In this document: positions 1-5,731 of the stretch, one piece after another | How positions within the stretch are numbered: the stretch's first letter is position 1 | How the letters are laid out: each line of letters starts with the position of its first letter | From: Candidatus Roizmanbacteria bacterium CG_4_9_14_0_8_um_filter_34_12 | Lineage (GTDB): Bacteria; Patescibacteriota; Microgenomatia; UBA1406; GWC2-37-13 | DNA: 8,440 nucleotides | Reading direction: 5' to 3' | NCBI GenBank assembly: GCA_002789465.1 | Contig: PFTH01000177.1 | Location: forward strand, 1 to 8,440 | Notes under the pieces: model-generated | The model's database searches: none | What the model was told of the DNA's origin: nothing | The model's input: the letters and a program-made list of their open reading frames with translations, nothing else | Translations under genes and position numbers: made by a program

Positions 1-482
1 GCTGTTAATGAATTTTCTTCACCCTGAGGAACTTCTTTTGCCATCTTTTCGATAATTTCAATATGCTTTACATTACTGAGCTTCACCTTATTTACAAAAT
101 CCTGAGTTGCCTCTGCTCCTTGTTCACGTGTTGTTTCTAACATATCTGGAATTTTGAGAAAGTATTTTTCTCCTTTAGAAACTGTTGTAATTGCCAGCTT
201 TGACTTACCTCGTTTAATCAATTGCTGTCCCATTACTAATCTTTTATCAGAGTATAAGAGATATAGTTGTGCTTTTTTTAAATAATCGCGGGTTGACCAA
301 AGAGTAAATTGATCTCGTGCCACTTTGAAAATGTAAAGTGGATGATCAGGTAATAAACCAGCATAAGGTAGTTCATAAGCAACGCCATTCTCCACATTTG
401 GCATTGTTTGTGAGTAAACAAATACGATGCTGAAAGAGAAAATTGCAGTTATTAACAACAACTTAATAAATAAACCTTTCAT
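1..482 (-). CDS. Partial secreted DUF5667-like protein (C-terminus beyond the window)
   Basis: An open frame begins with ATG at 482-480 and runs off the left edge, giving about 160 residues without a stop. The N-terminus has a charged start (MKG, then a Lys) and a hydrophobic stretch to about residue 24 ending near VYSQ, a good signal peptide or membrane anchor. Residues around 36-60 read YELPYAGLLPDHPLYIFKVA, which matches the Leu-Pro-Asp-x-Pro-Leu-Tyr signature I associate with DUF5667 proteins, common in Actinobacteria and candidate-phyla bacteria. The rest is charged and helical. The molecular role is unknown. The start has no clear Shine-Dalgarno site; a -10-like TAGAAT lies 6 nt before the ATG, so the transcript may be leaderless. 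It lies just downstream of the HU terminator and is probably transcribed separately. The export call is firm; the family name is from memory of the motif. Confidence 0.72.
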   Translation of the reverse strand, partial: MKGLFIKLLLITAIFSFSIVFVYSQTMPNVENGVAYELPYAGLLPDHPLYIFKVARDQFTLWSTRDYLKKAQLYLLYSDKRLVMGQQLIKRGKSKLAITTVSKGEKYFLKIPDMLETTREQGAEATQDFVNKVKLSNVKHIEIIEKMAKEVPQGEENSLT

Positions 483-494
483 TTGCTAATTCTA
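483..494 (-). promoter_or_regulatory. Possible -10 box for the DUF5667-like gene (leaderless start)
   Basis: Read on the minus strand, TAGAAT (5 of 6 to TATAAT) at 494-489 is followed by TAGCAA and then the ATG at 482. That spacing would put the first transcribed base at the start codon. No convincing -35 is visible because the upstream sequence is the U-tract of the HU terminator. Weak evidence alone, but the same geometry recurs before the HEPN gene. Confidence 0.3.
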
Positions 495-507
495 CCAGAT
501 TGGATAC

Positions 508-540
508 AAAAAAACCAGGTACCATTTGATACCTGGTTTT
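508..540 (-). terminator. Rho-independent terminator of the HU gene
   Basis: An 11-bp perfect stem (511-521 paired with 530-540, arm AAAACCAGGTA) encloses an 8-nt loop. On the minus strand it is followed by a run of seven U (514-508). It lies 40 nt after the HU stop codon and is well placed to end that transcript before the secreted-protein gene. On the plus strand the stem ends in four T, so weak bidirectional activity is possible. Confidence 0.85.
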
Positions 541-542
541 AC

Positions 543-562
543 CAGGCGCAGTCTTGTGCCTG
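543..562. other. Second hairpin between the HU stop and its terminator
   Basis: CAGGCGCA (543-550), loop GTCT and TGTGCCTG (555-562) form an 8-bp stem with one G-U pair when read on the plus strand. In the HU transcript (minus) the same position is an A-C mismatch. There is no U-tract. It may stabilise the 3' end of the HU mRNA, or be a relic; no function is claimed. Confidence 0.4.
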
Positions 563-579
563 ATGTTTGTTTCCCAAAA

Positions 580-852
580 TTACTTTACTAATCTTTTTAG
601 GCTTTTACCAGCGGTAAAACCTGGGGTTTTGGTAGCTGGAATTTGAATTTCAGCACCGGTTTGTGGATTACGTCCTTTGCGTGAGGCTCTTTTTCTCACC
701 ATAAAAGTGCCAAAGCCTGTGACAACCACTTTTTCACCACGTTTTAAAGTATCGCTCATTGAAGCAAAAACTGCTCCAACAGCATCTTTTGCGGCTTTTG
801 CGGTTAAACCAGCTTTTTTCGCAACCTGAGCAACTAAGTCTGCTTTTGTCAT
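580..852 (-). CDS. hup: HU-family nucleoid DNA-binding protein
   Basis: A 90-residue protein of the usual HU length that binds and bends DNA as a dimer and compacts the chromosome. The N-terminal helical part (MTKADLVAQVAKKAG) is the dimerisation region. The centre holds VVVTGFGTF, and the flexible DNA-binding arm carries the family signature GRNPQTG followed by the Ile-Pro-Ala (IPATKTPGF) proline tip region. The C-terminus GKSLKRLVK is as expected. The start is supported by AGGCGG at 867-862, 9 nt before the ATG. It is transcribed alone from a near-consensus promoter at 1025-1053, through a leader of about 165 nt with strong secondary structure, and ends at the terminator at 508-540. The family call is secure. 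HU and IHF subunits are hard to separate by eye, but nothing suggests IHF. Confidence 0.95.
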   Translation of the reverse strand: MTKADLVAQVAKKAGLTAKAAKDAVGAVFASMSDTLKRGEKVVVTGFGTFMVRKRASRKGRNPQTGAEIQIPATKTPGFTAGKSLKRLVK

Positions 853-861
853 ATTATTTCA

Positions 862-867
862 CCGCCT
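862..867 (-). promoter_or_regulatory. Ribosome-binding site of the HU gene
   Basis: AGGCGG on the minus strand, 9 nt from the ATG, inside TAAAGGCGGTGA. It fixes the HU start. The CAAATTC directly upstream (877-871) is complementary to a segment of the structured leader, so access to this site may be controlled. Confidence 0.75.
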
Positions 868-897
868 TTAGAATTTGTTTACGAACTTTTAATATTT

Positions 898-1006
898 GTG
901 AGTAATTACAAATTCTTAAGTCTCGCCGAAGCGAACATTCGGCTGCGTGGATGTAAATCGCGAGACGAATTTGAGCGAAGGCGGACAAACGAACCGTAAT
1001 TCTCAC
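898..1006 (-). promoter_or_regulatory. Structured leader element of the HU transcript
   Basis: Nested inverted repeats fold this whole segment. GTGAG (898-902) pairs with CTCAC (1002-1006), AATTAC (904-909) with GTAATT (996-1001), AAATTC (910-915) with GAATTT (967-972), GTCTCGC (920-926) with GCGAGAC (960-966), and CGAA (927-930) with TTCG (938-941). The core is clearly more GC-rich than its AT-rich flanks. It lies between the predicted HU transcription start (about 1018) and the HU ribosome-binding site, so it would be transcribed as the first half of the HU 5' UTR. It matches no riboswitch family I recognise. It could be a cis-regulatory RNA or a palindromic mobile repeat that landed in the leader. 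Confidence 0.6.
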
Positions 1007-1024
1007 TTTTTAATTTACAGAAAC

Positions 1025-1053
1025 ATCATAGGAGGTTTTGGGCTTCTTGTCAA
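1025..1053 (-). promoter_or_regulatory. Sigma-70-type promoter of the HU gene
   Basis: On the minus strand, TTGACA (1053-1048, full match to the -35 consensus), a 17-bp spacer and TATGAT (1030-1025, 5 of 6 to TATAAT). This is the best promoter in the window. The predicted start is near 1018, which gives a leader of about 165 nt. Confidence 0.82.
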
Positions 1054-1089
1054 TCTATATTTAAAATATCTTATTATAACAATCTATAT
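1051..1089. repeat. Pair of 10-bp direct repeats next to the HU promoter
   Basis: CAATCTATAT occurs at 1051-1060 and again at 1080-1089, 29 bp start to start. The first copy overlaps the -35 hexamer of the HU promoter by 3 bp. Between them lies the near-palindrome ATATTT-A-AAATAT (1057-1069). The arrangement suits an operator or activator site, but AT-rich DNA makes chance matches likely. Confidence 0.4.
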
Positions 1090-1117
1090 CAAATTTGGGG
1101 CTTTATAGAAGGATGTA

Positions 1118-1342
1118 TCAAATTTTCGTCGTCGCGTCTGTTCTAAACTCCCGAATCACTGTCACCTTAATCTGTCCTGGGAACACTTCAAATTTTTCTT
1201 CCAGCTCTTCTTTAATTTTACATGCTAAAATAACTGATTCGTCGTCAGTGATTTCATCTGATTTAACCAAAACTCTAAGTTCACGACCAGCTTGCAAAGC
1301 ATAGGCATCGCGAACACCCTTTTTAGTTTTTGCCGCATCTTA
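1118..1342 (-). pseudogene. rny: Cut-off C-terminal part of RNase Y (after the in-frame TAA)
   Basis: Beyond the TAA at 1342-1340 the same frame continues for 73 codons to a TGA at 1120-1118. The translation contains [20 protein letters not shown] and later [14 protein letters not shown], which match the conserved RNase Y C-terminus (GVEKAYAIQAGREIRV and [11 protein letters not shown] in typical members, from memory). Against the canonical spacing from KRL to the GV motif, the stop replaces exactly one residue, where Glu is usual, with no insertion or deletion. A single GAA-to-TAA change explains it. No ATG or GTG with a ribosome-binding site opens this fragment, so separate translation is unlikely. 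Readthrough would give a 494-residue protein of normal length. Confidence 0.88.
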
Positions 1343-2602
1343 GATTGTTTTAATTCTTTTTAGATATTCTTCAAAATCTTCATGACGTGCACCAGGTCTG
1401 CCTCCAGAAACCGCATCGGCAATATAAACAATCACTGCTTCGGTTGAGTTCATGGGCACATCTTCATGATGTGACGCAACACAGTCAATCACTGCCTGTG
1501 GAAAACGATGTCTCTTTGCTAACTCAACCCCTAAATCAACGTGAGAACCTTCTTTGTCAGTAATGACTTTTCCAATATCGTGTAATAAACAACCTAATTT
1601 AACAATATTAACATCTGCCCCAAGTTCATGCGCCAATGCCACTCCAATCTTTGTTTCTTCAAGTGTATGAATAATCATATTTTGGCCATAAGAAAAACGG
1701 AATTTAAACCGACCCAAGAGTTTGACAATTTCTGTCGGAAGATTATATATTCCAACTTTATGAGTCAACTCTTCACCAGCTAAAAATATTGTTTTCTCCA
1801 CCTCTTCTCTGGTTTTAGTAACAATTTCTTCAATTCGTTGGGGTTGGATCCTACCGTCTTTGATCAATTTTTCTAAAGATATTCTCGCTATTTCTCTTCT
1901 CATCGCATCAAAAGAAGATAAATGAATCACTTTTTCTTCTTCAAGGTCAACATCAACTCCAGTCGCCACCTCAAAAGCACGGACATTACGACCGTCTTTT
2001 CCAATTATTCGTCCTTTATAGTCATCATTTGGAAGTGTCACAACAGAAAGTGTATATTCTGAAACCGCATCAGTTGCTCCAAAACGCATTGCCTCGGTGA
2101 GAATTTCTTTCGCCTTCTCATCAACTTTTGATTTGATTTCTTCTTCTGCCTGTTTAATTCTTTTGGCTACATCAGCTTTCAATTTTTCTTCCCAACCCTG
2201 TAATAATAAATTTCTTGCTTGTTCTTTCGTTAGTTGAGCAACTTTTTCCAGTTTATGCATAATTGTCTCGCGTTTTTCTTCATACTCTTTTTTAATACTT
2301 TCATTTAAGTTTATTGTTTTTTCAAGTTGTTGTTTTTCTTTGTTAATTTGATTTTCCCTATCTTCAATCTGCTGTTCTTTTCTTGCTAATCTTTTTTCTA
2401 CCTCAAGTGATTCTGTAACAATCTTATGCGCCTCACGTTCTGAATCTTGTCTAATTTTTAACGCTTCTTCATTTGCCTTAAGAAAAATTTCTTTTGCTTT
2501 TTGCTCAAATTTCGCAGTTATTTCTGCCTGTTGTTTAGTGTTGGTAAATAACTTCCTGAGAAGATTTTGAAACATATTTTTAATATATGTTGGAGCAAAC
2601 AA
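1340..2602 (-). CDS. rny: Ribonuclease Y, ended early by an in-frame TAA
   Basis: This is an endoribonuclease that starts mRNA decay. The 420-residue product has a long coiled coil (about 20-180, rich in Glu, Lys and Gln), a KH RNA-binding domain with IIGKDGRN (199-206), and an HD hydrolase domain with His-Asp at 341-342 (CLLHDIGK) and SHHED near 378-381. The family is usually about 500-520 residues. Here the frame stops right after YLKRIKTI, although the next 73 codons in the same frame encode the conserved C-terminus (separate entry). The usual N-terminal membrane helix is not obvious; the protein begins MFAPTYIKNMFQNLLRKLF, at most a short amphipathic anchor. Neither Met1 nor Met10 has a ribosome-binding site, so the start is uncertain. 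KH and HD are intact, but whether the truncated enzyme works is unknown. Confidence 0.9.
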   Translation of the reverse strand: MFAPTYIKNMFQNLLRKLFTNTKQQAEITAKFEQKAKEIFLKANEEALKIRQDSEREAHKIVTESLEVEKRLARKEQQIEDRENQINKEKQQLEKTINLNESIKKEYEEKRETIMHKLEKVAQLTKEQARNLLLQGWEEKLKADVAKRIKQAEEEIKSKVDEKAKEILTEAMRFGATDAVSEYTLSVVTLPNDDYKGRIIGKDGRNVRAFEVATGVDVDLEEEKVIHLSSFDAMRREIARISLEKLIKDGRIQPQRIEEIVTKTREEVEKTIFLAGEELTHKVGIYNLPTEIVKLLGRFKFRFSYGQNMIIHTLEETKIGVALAHELGADVNIVKLGCLLHDIGKVITDKEGSHVDLGVELAKRHRFPQAVIDCVASHHEDVPMNSTEAVIVYIADAVSGGRPGARHEDFEEYLKRIKTI

Positions 2603-2711
2603 TACTATTTTATCTTAAGCATTTAACCTTAAATATACGATGATTATCCTTCTGTAAGTATAATTTTCGCCATTTATGTATTAATTATTGATTAAAAAAT
2701 GCTAATAATAT

Positions 2712-2734
2712 ATTGTTTACTTCAAACAATTTTT
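2712..2734. other. Weak AT hairpin downstream of the HEPN/MNT pair
   Basis: ATTGTTT (2712-2718) and AAACAAT (2724-2730) form a 7-bp stem around a 5-nt loop. GTTTAC (2715-2720) can alternatively pair with GTAAAC (2749-2754). On the minus strand it could be a weak terminator for the nucleotidyltransferase gene, but the following sequence is ATATTATT rather than a clean U-run. Apart from this and possible start signals for rny, I see nothing in 2603-2807. Confidence 0.25.
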
Positions 2735-2807
2735 AACTGTTTTATATTGTAAACATTTTTATCATAATTCGCAACTTGATTTCTTGAGCAGTGGCTATTC
2801 ACATCCC

Positions 2808-3134
2808 TTAAAATAAGAGATTGGCATCTTTTCCTGTTTTAAGCGCAATAGATAAACTATTTAGCGAACTAACTTGTTTTGCTTCCTTTGGCGTTATGCC
2901 ATAAATATGAATATCTAAGGGAATTCCGACTGAAAGACGATACAACATTTTTAATCGATCGTCCTCATTAACTGTCTCAAATTGTTTTGCGATTATTAAT
3001 AAATCAATATCGCTTTCTTTGTTGTACTTTTTTGTTAAAAAAGAACCATAAATTAATACTCTCTCCGGTTTAATTTCGGTTGTAATTCGATTAAGATATT
3101 TTATTAGATATTGTCTAGCTGTTTTTTTACCCAT
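2808..3134 (-). CDS. MNT-type minimal nucleotidyltransferase (probable antitoxin partner)
   Basis: This 108-residue protein is a minimal nucleotidyltransferase of the polymerase-beta fold. The signature is clear: GS at 30-31, ten residues, then DID (Asp42 and Asp44), and a third acidic residue Asp74 in IPLDIHIY. These are the expected metal-binding residues, so it appears catalytically intact. Its 5' end overlaps the HEPN gene by 31 bp, which indicates co-expression. MNT proteins next to HEPN proteins are known partners; in the MntA/HepT type the MNT adenylylates the HEPN toxin and neutralises it. That role is inferred from context. No ribosome-binding site precedes the ATG, consistent with translational coupling. 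It ends with TAA. Confidence 0.85.
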   Translation of the reverse strand: MGKKTARQYLIKYLNRITTEIKPERVLIYGSFLTKKYNKESDIDLLIIAKQFETVNEDDRLKMLYRLSVGIPLDIHIYGITPKEAKQVSSLNSLSIALKTGKDANLLF

Positions 3135-3490
3135 AAGAAAATTAATTTAGTAAAATTAATCGTTGGTTCGACTTTTTGCCTAGTTGTAAACTTATATTGA
3201 CGATAGTCTCCATATCTAACTTGCCAAAAATGTCTGGTAATTTCCGCCAAAGCAATTGACCATTCAGTTTGTTCTGGTTTAAGTTTTGAAAGTTTCAATA
3301 AATATTCAAGTGCGTGTGATTTCGGAGGAATCTTGTTAGCTTTTTCAACGATTGCCGCTTTAAGAATTTTCTCAAGCGCCTGATGGCAAAAGTAAACCGC
3401 TCCGCTATAACGACGATTTTCATACATAAAAATAGCATCAGAAAAATGAATTTTTGCTTGATTAAACCAAACTAAAGTTTCTTTTTTCAT
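3104..3490 (-). CDS. HEPN-domain protein (probable toxin partner of the MNT gene)
   Basis: This 128-residue, all-helical protein matches the HEPN family. It opens with VWFNQAKIHFSDAIFMYENR, then YSGAVYFCHQALEKILKAAI (28-47), corresponding to the family's AxFxxQQAxEKxLKAxL helix, then a Pro-Pro-Lys-Ser-His (55-59) segment like the usual PxTHxL, and a late VRYGDY (91-96) like the common RYPD. Active HEPN RNases usually carry R-x(4-6)-H. I find no such pair in the expected place (Arg27 to His36 is too long), so it may be a non-canonical or non-nucleolytic member. It is the first gene of a two-gene unit with the nucleotidyltransferase. There is no ribosome-binding site; a promoter lies so close that the mRNA may start at the ATG. 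Confidence 0.82.
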   Translation of the reverse strand: MKKETLVWFNQAKIHFSDAIFMYENRRYSGAVYFCHQALEKILKAAIVEKANKIPPKSHALEYLLKLSKLKPEQTEWSIALAEITRHFWQVRYGDYRQYKFTTRQKVEPTINFTKLIFLWVKKQLDNI

Positions 3491-3496
3491 TGTTAT

Positions 3497-3524
3497 ATTT
3501 TAACACAAATCGATGACTTTTCAA
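3497..3524 (-). promoter_or_regulatory. Promoter of the HEPN/MNT pair, possibly giving a leaderless mRNA
   Basis: On the minus strand, TTGAAA (3524-3519), a 16-bp spacer and TAAAAT (3502-3497). The -10 ends 6 nt before the ATG at 3490, so the predicted start falls on or next to the start codon. Both hexamers match 5 of 6 consensus bases. Confidence 0.55.
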
Positions 3525-3526
3525 AT

Positions 3527-3555
3527 TTAACAAAAGTAAGAAAGTTTATTAAAAT
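3527..3555 (+). promoter_or_regulatory. Plus-strand promoter-like site facing an isolated terminator
   Basis: TTAACA (3527-3532), a 17-bp spacer and TAAAAT (3550-3555) each match consensus at 5 of 6. The predicted start is near 3562, only about 37 nt before the end of the U-tract at 3598. It lies back to back with the HEPN promoter. In AT-rich DNA such matches arise by chance, but spacing and placement are good. Confidence 0.35.
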
Positions 3556-3572
3556 ACGAATAGTTTTCGAAA

Positions 3573-3598
3573 CCGCCTCGCAAGAGGCGGGTTTTTTT
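3573..3598 (+). terminator. Strong intrinsic terminator on the plus strand without an upstream gene
   Basis: CCGCCTC (3573-3579), a GCAA tetraloop (GNRA type) and GAGGCGG (3584-3590) form a 7-bp GC-rich stem, followed by one G and seven T (3592-3598). The U-tract orients it to the plus strand, yet all neighbouring genes are on the minus strand. Read on the minus strand only three U follow, so it could serve as a weak terminator for the proline operon, whose last stop is about 100 nt upstream. Confidence 0.75.
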
Positions 3599-3696
3599 AA
3601 CATACTCAATTTATTACTTCATAAATCGGAACATTCTGTTAGGTTAAGGAAATTTTTTGTATAATCACCAGGATATTTGAAATAATTTAAACAGAG

Positions 3697-4563
3697 CTAT
3701 ATTGATACTTTCTTTATCTTTACTTCCCCCCCCCAATTTTCATTCAATTCGTTTAATTTATAAAGTCCTTTGTCCAAGCTTTTATGGAAAAAAGATTGAA
3801 AATTATCATTATCCAGTGATGATAAAATAGTTTCAGTGACGCCGCCTTTAGTAGCAACTGAGTTTTTCAGAGAAGATACTTTTAACTGTTTCTCATTCAA
3901 ATATTCCAAAGTTCCAATAAATATTTGGCGAATCATTTTTTCTAATTGATTCTTATCAATACTTACTGATAGATAATATTTTTCGAATAATTCTAATAAA
4001 TACGCCACTAGACCAGGACCGCATCCAGCTAGAATAGTAAGATAATCAAAATCCTTCTCCAATTTACACTCAATTACTACTCCTAGCTTCTGCAGTAATG
4101 ATATTACTTTTTTCTTCTCTAATTCTGTCACAAACTTGTTCGCTTTAAATCCAATTATTCCTTTATTAATTGCCAAATTTAGGTTAGGCATAAGTCTAAT
4201 ACACTTGTTGTTATATCCTCCTAGACTTGAATTAATAAATTCTAAGTCGATTGCTGCTGCTAATGACAAAATAATTTTATTCCGTACATTTTTTGATATT
4301 TCCATTAATACTTCTTTAACCTTATTGGGCTTAACAGCAATAAATATTAAAGATGCTTTAGTTACTGCTTTAAAATTATTAGTTATTACCTTAACTCCAA
4401 ATTTCTTACTGATTTCTGATAGTTTCTGTTTCGACGGATTAGAAACAATAATATTTCGAGCCTTAACTTCTTTGCTATTTAATAATCCTTCCACCAGTGC
4501 TTGACCCATATGACCTGCTCCAATAATTGTAATTACTTTACTTTCTAATATGTCCCTTTCCAT
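3697..4563 (-). CDS. proC: Pyrroline-5-carboxylate reductase
   Basis: ProC catalyses the last step of proline synthesis, NAD(P)H-dependent reduction of pyrroline-5-carboxylate, in the cytosol. The 288-residue product has an N-terminal Rossmann fold with GAGHMG (15-20), AVKP at 76-79, MPN at 125-127, TILAGCGPG (176-184, the counterpart of the family's LSGSGPAY), and SVATKGGVTETIL (235-247), corresponding to the VxxPGGTT C-terminal signature. Length and domain order are normal. Two family positions differ: the MPN is followed by Leu-Asn rather than Thr-Pro, and the Pro of the PGG motif is Lys. The gene begins inside the end of proA (26-bp overlap) and is the last gene of the operon. A run of nine G (C at 3726-3734 on the plus strand) encodes the Trp-Gly-Gly near the C-terminus and could cause slippage. 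The stop is TAG. Confidence 0.93.
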   Translation of the reverse strand: MERDILESKVITIIGAGHMGQALVEGLLNSKEVKARNIIVSNPSKQKLSEISKKFGVKVITNNFKAVTKASLIFIAVKPNKVKEVLMEISKNVRNKIILSLAAAIDLEFINSSLGGYNNKCIRLMPNLNLAINKGIIGFKANKFVTELEKKKVISLLQKLGVVIECKLEKDFDYLTILAGCGPGLVAYLLELFEKYYLSVSIDKNQLEKMIRQIFIGTLEYLNEKQLKVSSLKNSVATKGGVTETILSSLDNDNFQSFFHKSLDKGLYKLNELNENWGGEVKIKKVSI

Positions 4564-5731
4564 AAGCTATCCATTTGTAAATTGATAATTCCTTCAGTCC
4601 CACAGGACCTCTAGCATGTAGTTTCCCTGTTGCTATTCCCATTTCACTACCTAAACCGAACTCATATCCGTCATGAAGACGAGTCGAGCAATTAACAAAA
4701 ATCGCTGCAGCATCGATCGATTGAGTAAACTTATTAATTGCCTTTTTATCTTCAGCGATTATTCCTTCGGAATGTTTTTTTCCAAAGATATTAACAAAGT
4801 TAATTGCTTCATCAATATCATTAACTATTTTTATAGATACTTTTAAGCCTAAAAATTCTTCACTCCATATTTTTTTAACAATTTTGACTTGATGGTTTTT
4901 TAGACTTCTTTTCAAAATAGAATATATTTTTTCTTTAATATCCATATGAAGGATTATAGTATCCAAAGAATTACATGCGAAAGGCTTGGTAACTTTTGAA
5001 TTGATGATTATCGACTCTACAATCGATAAATCAGCGCTTTTATCGATATATATTCTTGCTCCGCCTGATGAATGAGCTAAAACAGGAATAGAGGAATTAT
5101 CTTGAATATTTTTAACCATTTTGTAACCACCTCTAGCAATAATGAGATCAATAATTTCATTGCGCTTGATAAGAGTCTTAATAATCTGCTTATCTTTTGA
5201 ATCAATAAAAGTAACCGTTCCTTTAGGAAAATTCGCTTGTTTTAACGCTTCAACAATACATTCATAAAAGACTTTATTTGTCTGCAATGCCTCGGACCCG
5301 CCTTTTAAAATCGCTGTATTCCCTGATTTAATGCATAAAGAGGCAACGTCGATTGTTACCTCAGGTCGGGCTTCATAAATAACCAAAATTGTACCGATTG
5401 CTACCCTTATTTTTTGCAAGATTAGTTTATCCTTTCTCTTTTTTTCCTCAATTATTTTTCCTAAACCACTATTTAGACTTCTAATCTCAAGTACTTTTTG
5501 AATAATTTTCTCTATTCCTGATTTATCAATAACGAGCCTTTGAATAAAAACTTCTGATACGTGGTTTTTTCTTGCTTCTTTTACATCTTTATCATTTGCA
5601 GAAATAATTGTTCTCTCTTTTTTCCTGATAATGTTTGATAGCAATAGTAAAAACTTATTTTTATCTTCTTCGGATTTATTTGATAACTCTAAAAAGGCGG
5701 ACTTAATTTTTCTACCATCGATTTTACTCAT
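4538..5731 (-). CDS. proA: Glutamate-5-semialdehyde dehydrogenase (gamma-glutamyl phosphate reductase)
   Basis: ProA reduces gamma-glutamyl phosphate with NADPH to glutamate semialdehyde, the second step of proline synthesis. The 397-residue protein (about 417 in E. coli) has an aldehyde-dehydrogenase fold. Recognisable blocks are VIYEARPEVTIDVASLCIKS (117-136), ILKGGSEAL (141-149), the catalytic Cys253 in KPFACNSLDT, and the C-terminal STRLHDGYEFGLGSEMGIAT followed by KLHARGPVGL. All key residues I can check are present. Its ATG overlaps the proB stop in an ATGA (5728-5731), and proC starts within its last codons, so the three are translationally coupled and expected to respond together to the T-box. 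Of 16 arginines, 13 use AGA or AGG, unlike the helicase downstream. Confidence 0.96.
   Translation of the reverse strand: MSKIDGRKIKSAFLELSNKSEEDKNKFLLLLSNIIRKKERTIISANDKDVKEARKNHVSEVFIQRLVIDKSGIEKIIQKVLEIRSLNSGLGKIIEEKKRKDKLILQKIRVAIGTILVIYEARPEVTIDVASLCIKSGNTAILKGGSEALQTNKVFYECIVEALKQANFPKGTVTFIDSKDKQIIKTLIKRNEIIDLIIARGGYKMVKNIQDNSSIPVLAHSSGGARIYIDKSADLSIVESIIINSKVTKPFACNSLDTIILHMDIKEKIYSILKRSLKNHQVKIVKKIWSEEFLGLKVSIKIVNDIDEAINFVNIFGKKHSEGIIAEDKKAINKFTQSIDAAAIFVNCSTRLHDGYEFGLGSEMGIATGKLHARGPVGLKELSIYKWIAYGKGHIRK

Noticed and set aside
898..1006. A CRISPR repeat or tRNA-like gene
   Set aside because: There is only one copy with no regular spacers, and no cloverleaf or CCA-type acceptor arm can be drawn.
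1095..1304. Plus-strand 69-aa frame
   Set aside because: It is antisense to the conserved RNase Y C-terminus encoded on the minus strand and has no start signals.
1340..1342. Reassignment of TAA as a sense codon in this organism
   Set aside because: TAA ends HU, HEPN, MNT, proA and the helicase at or close to sensible C-termini, so one internal TAA does not support a changed code.
3660..3665. Perfect TATAAT on the plus strand after proC
   Set aside because: There is no -35, no TGn extension and no gene downstream on that strand; chance is likely in AT-rich DNA.
4136..4504. Plus-strand 122-aa hydrophobic frame
   Set aside because: It is the shadow of proC, whose motifs on the other strand are unambiguous.
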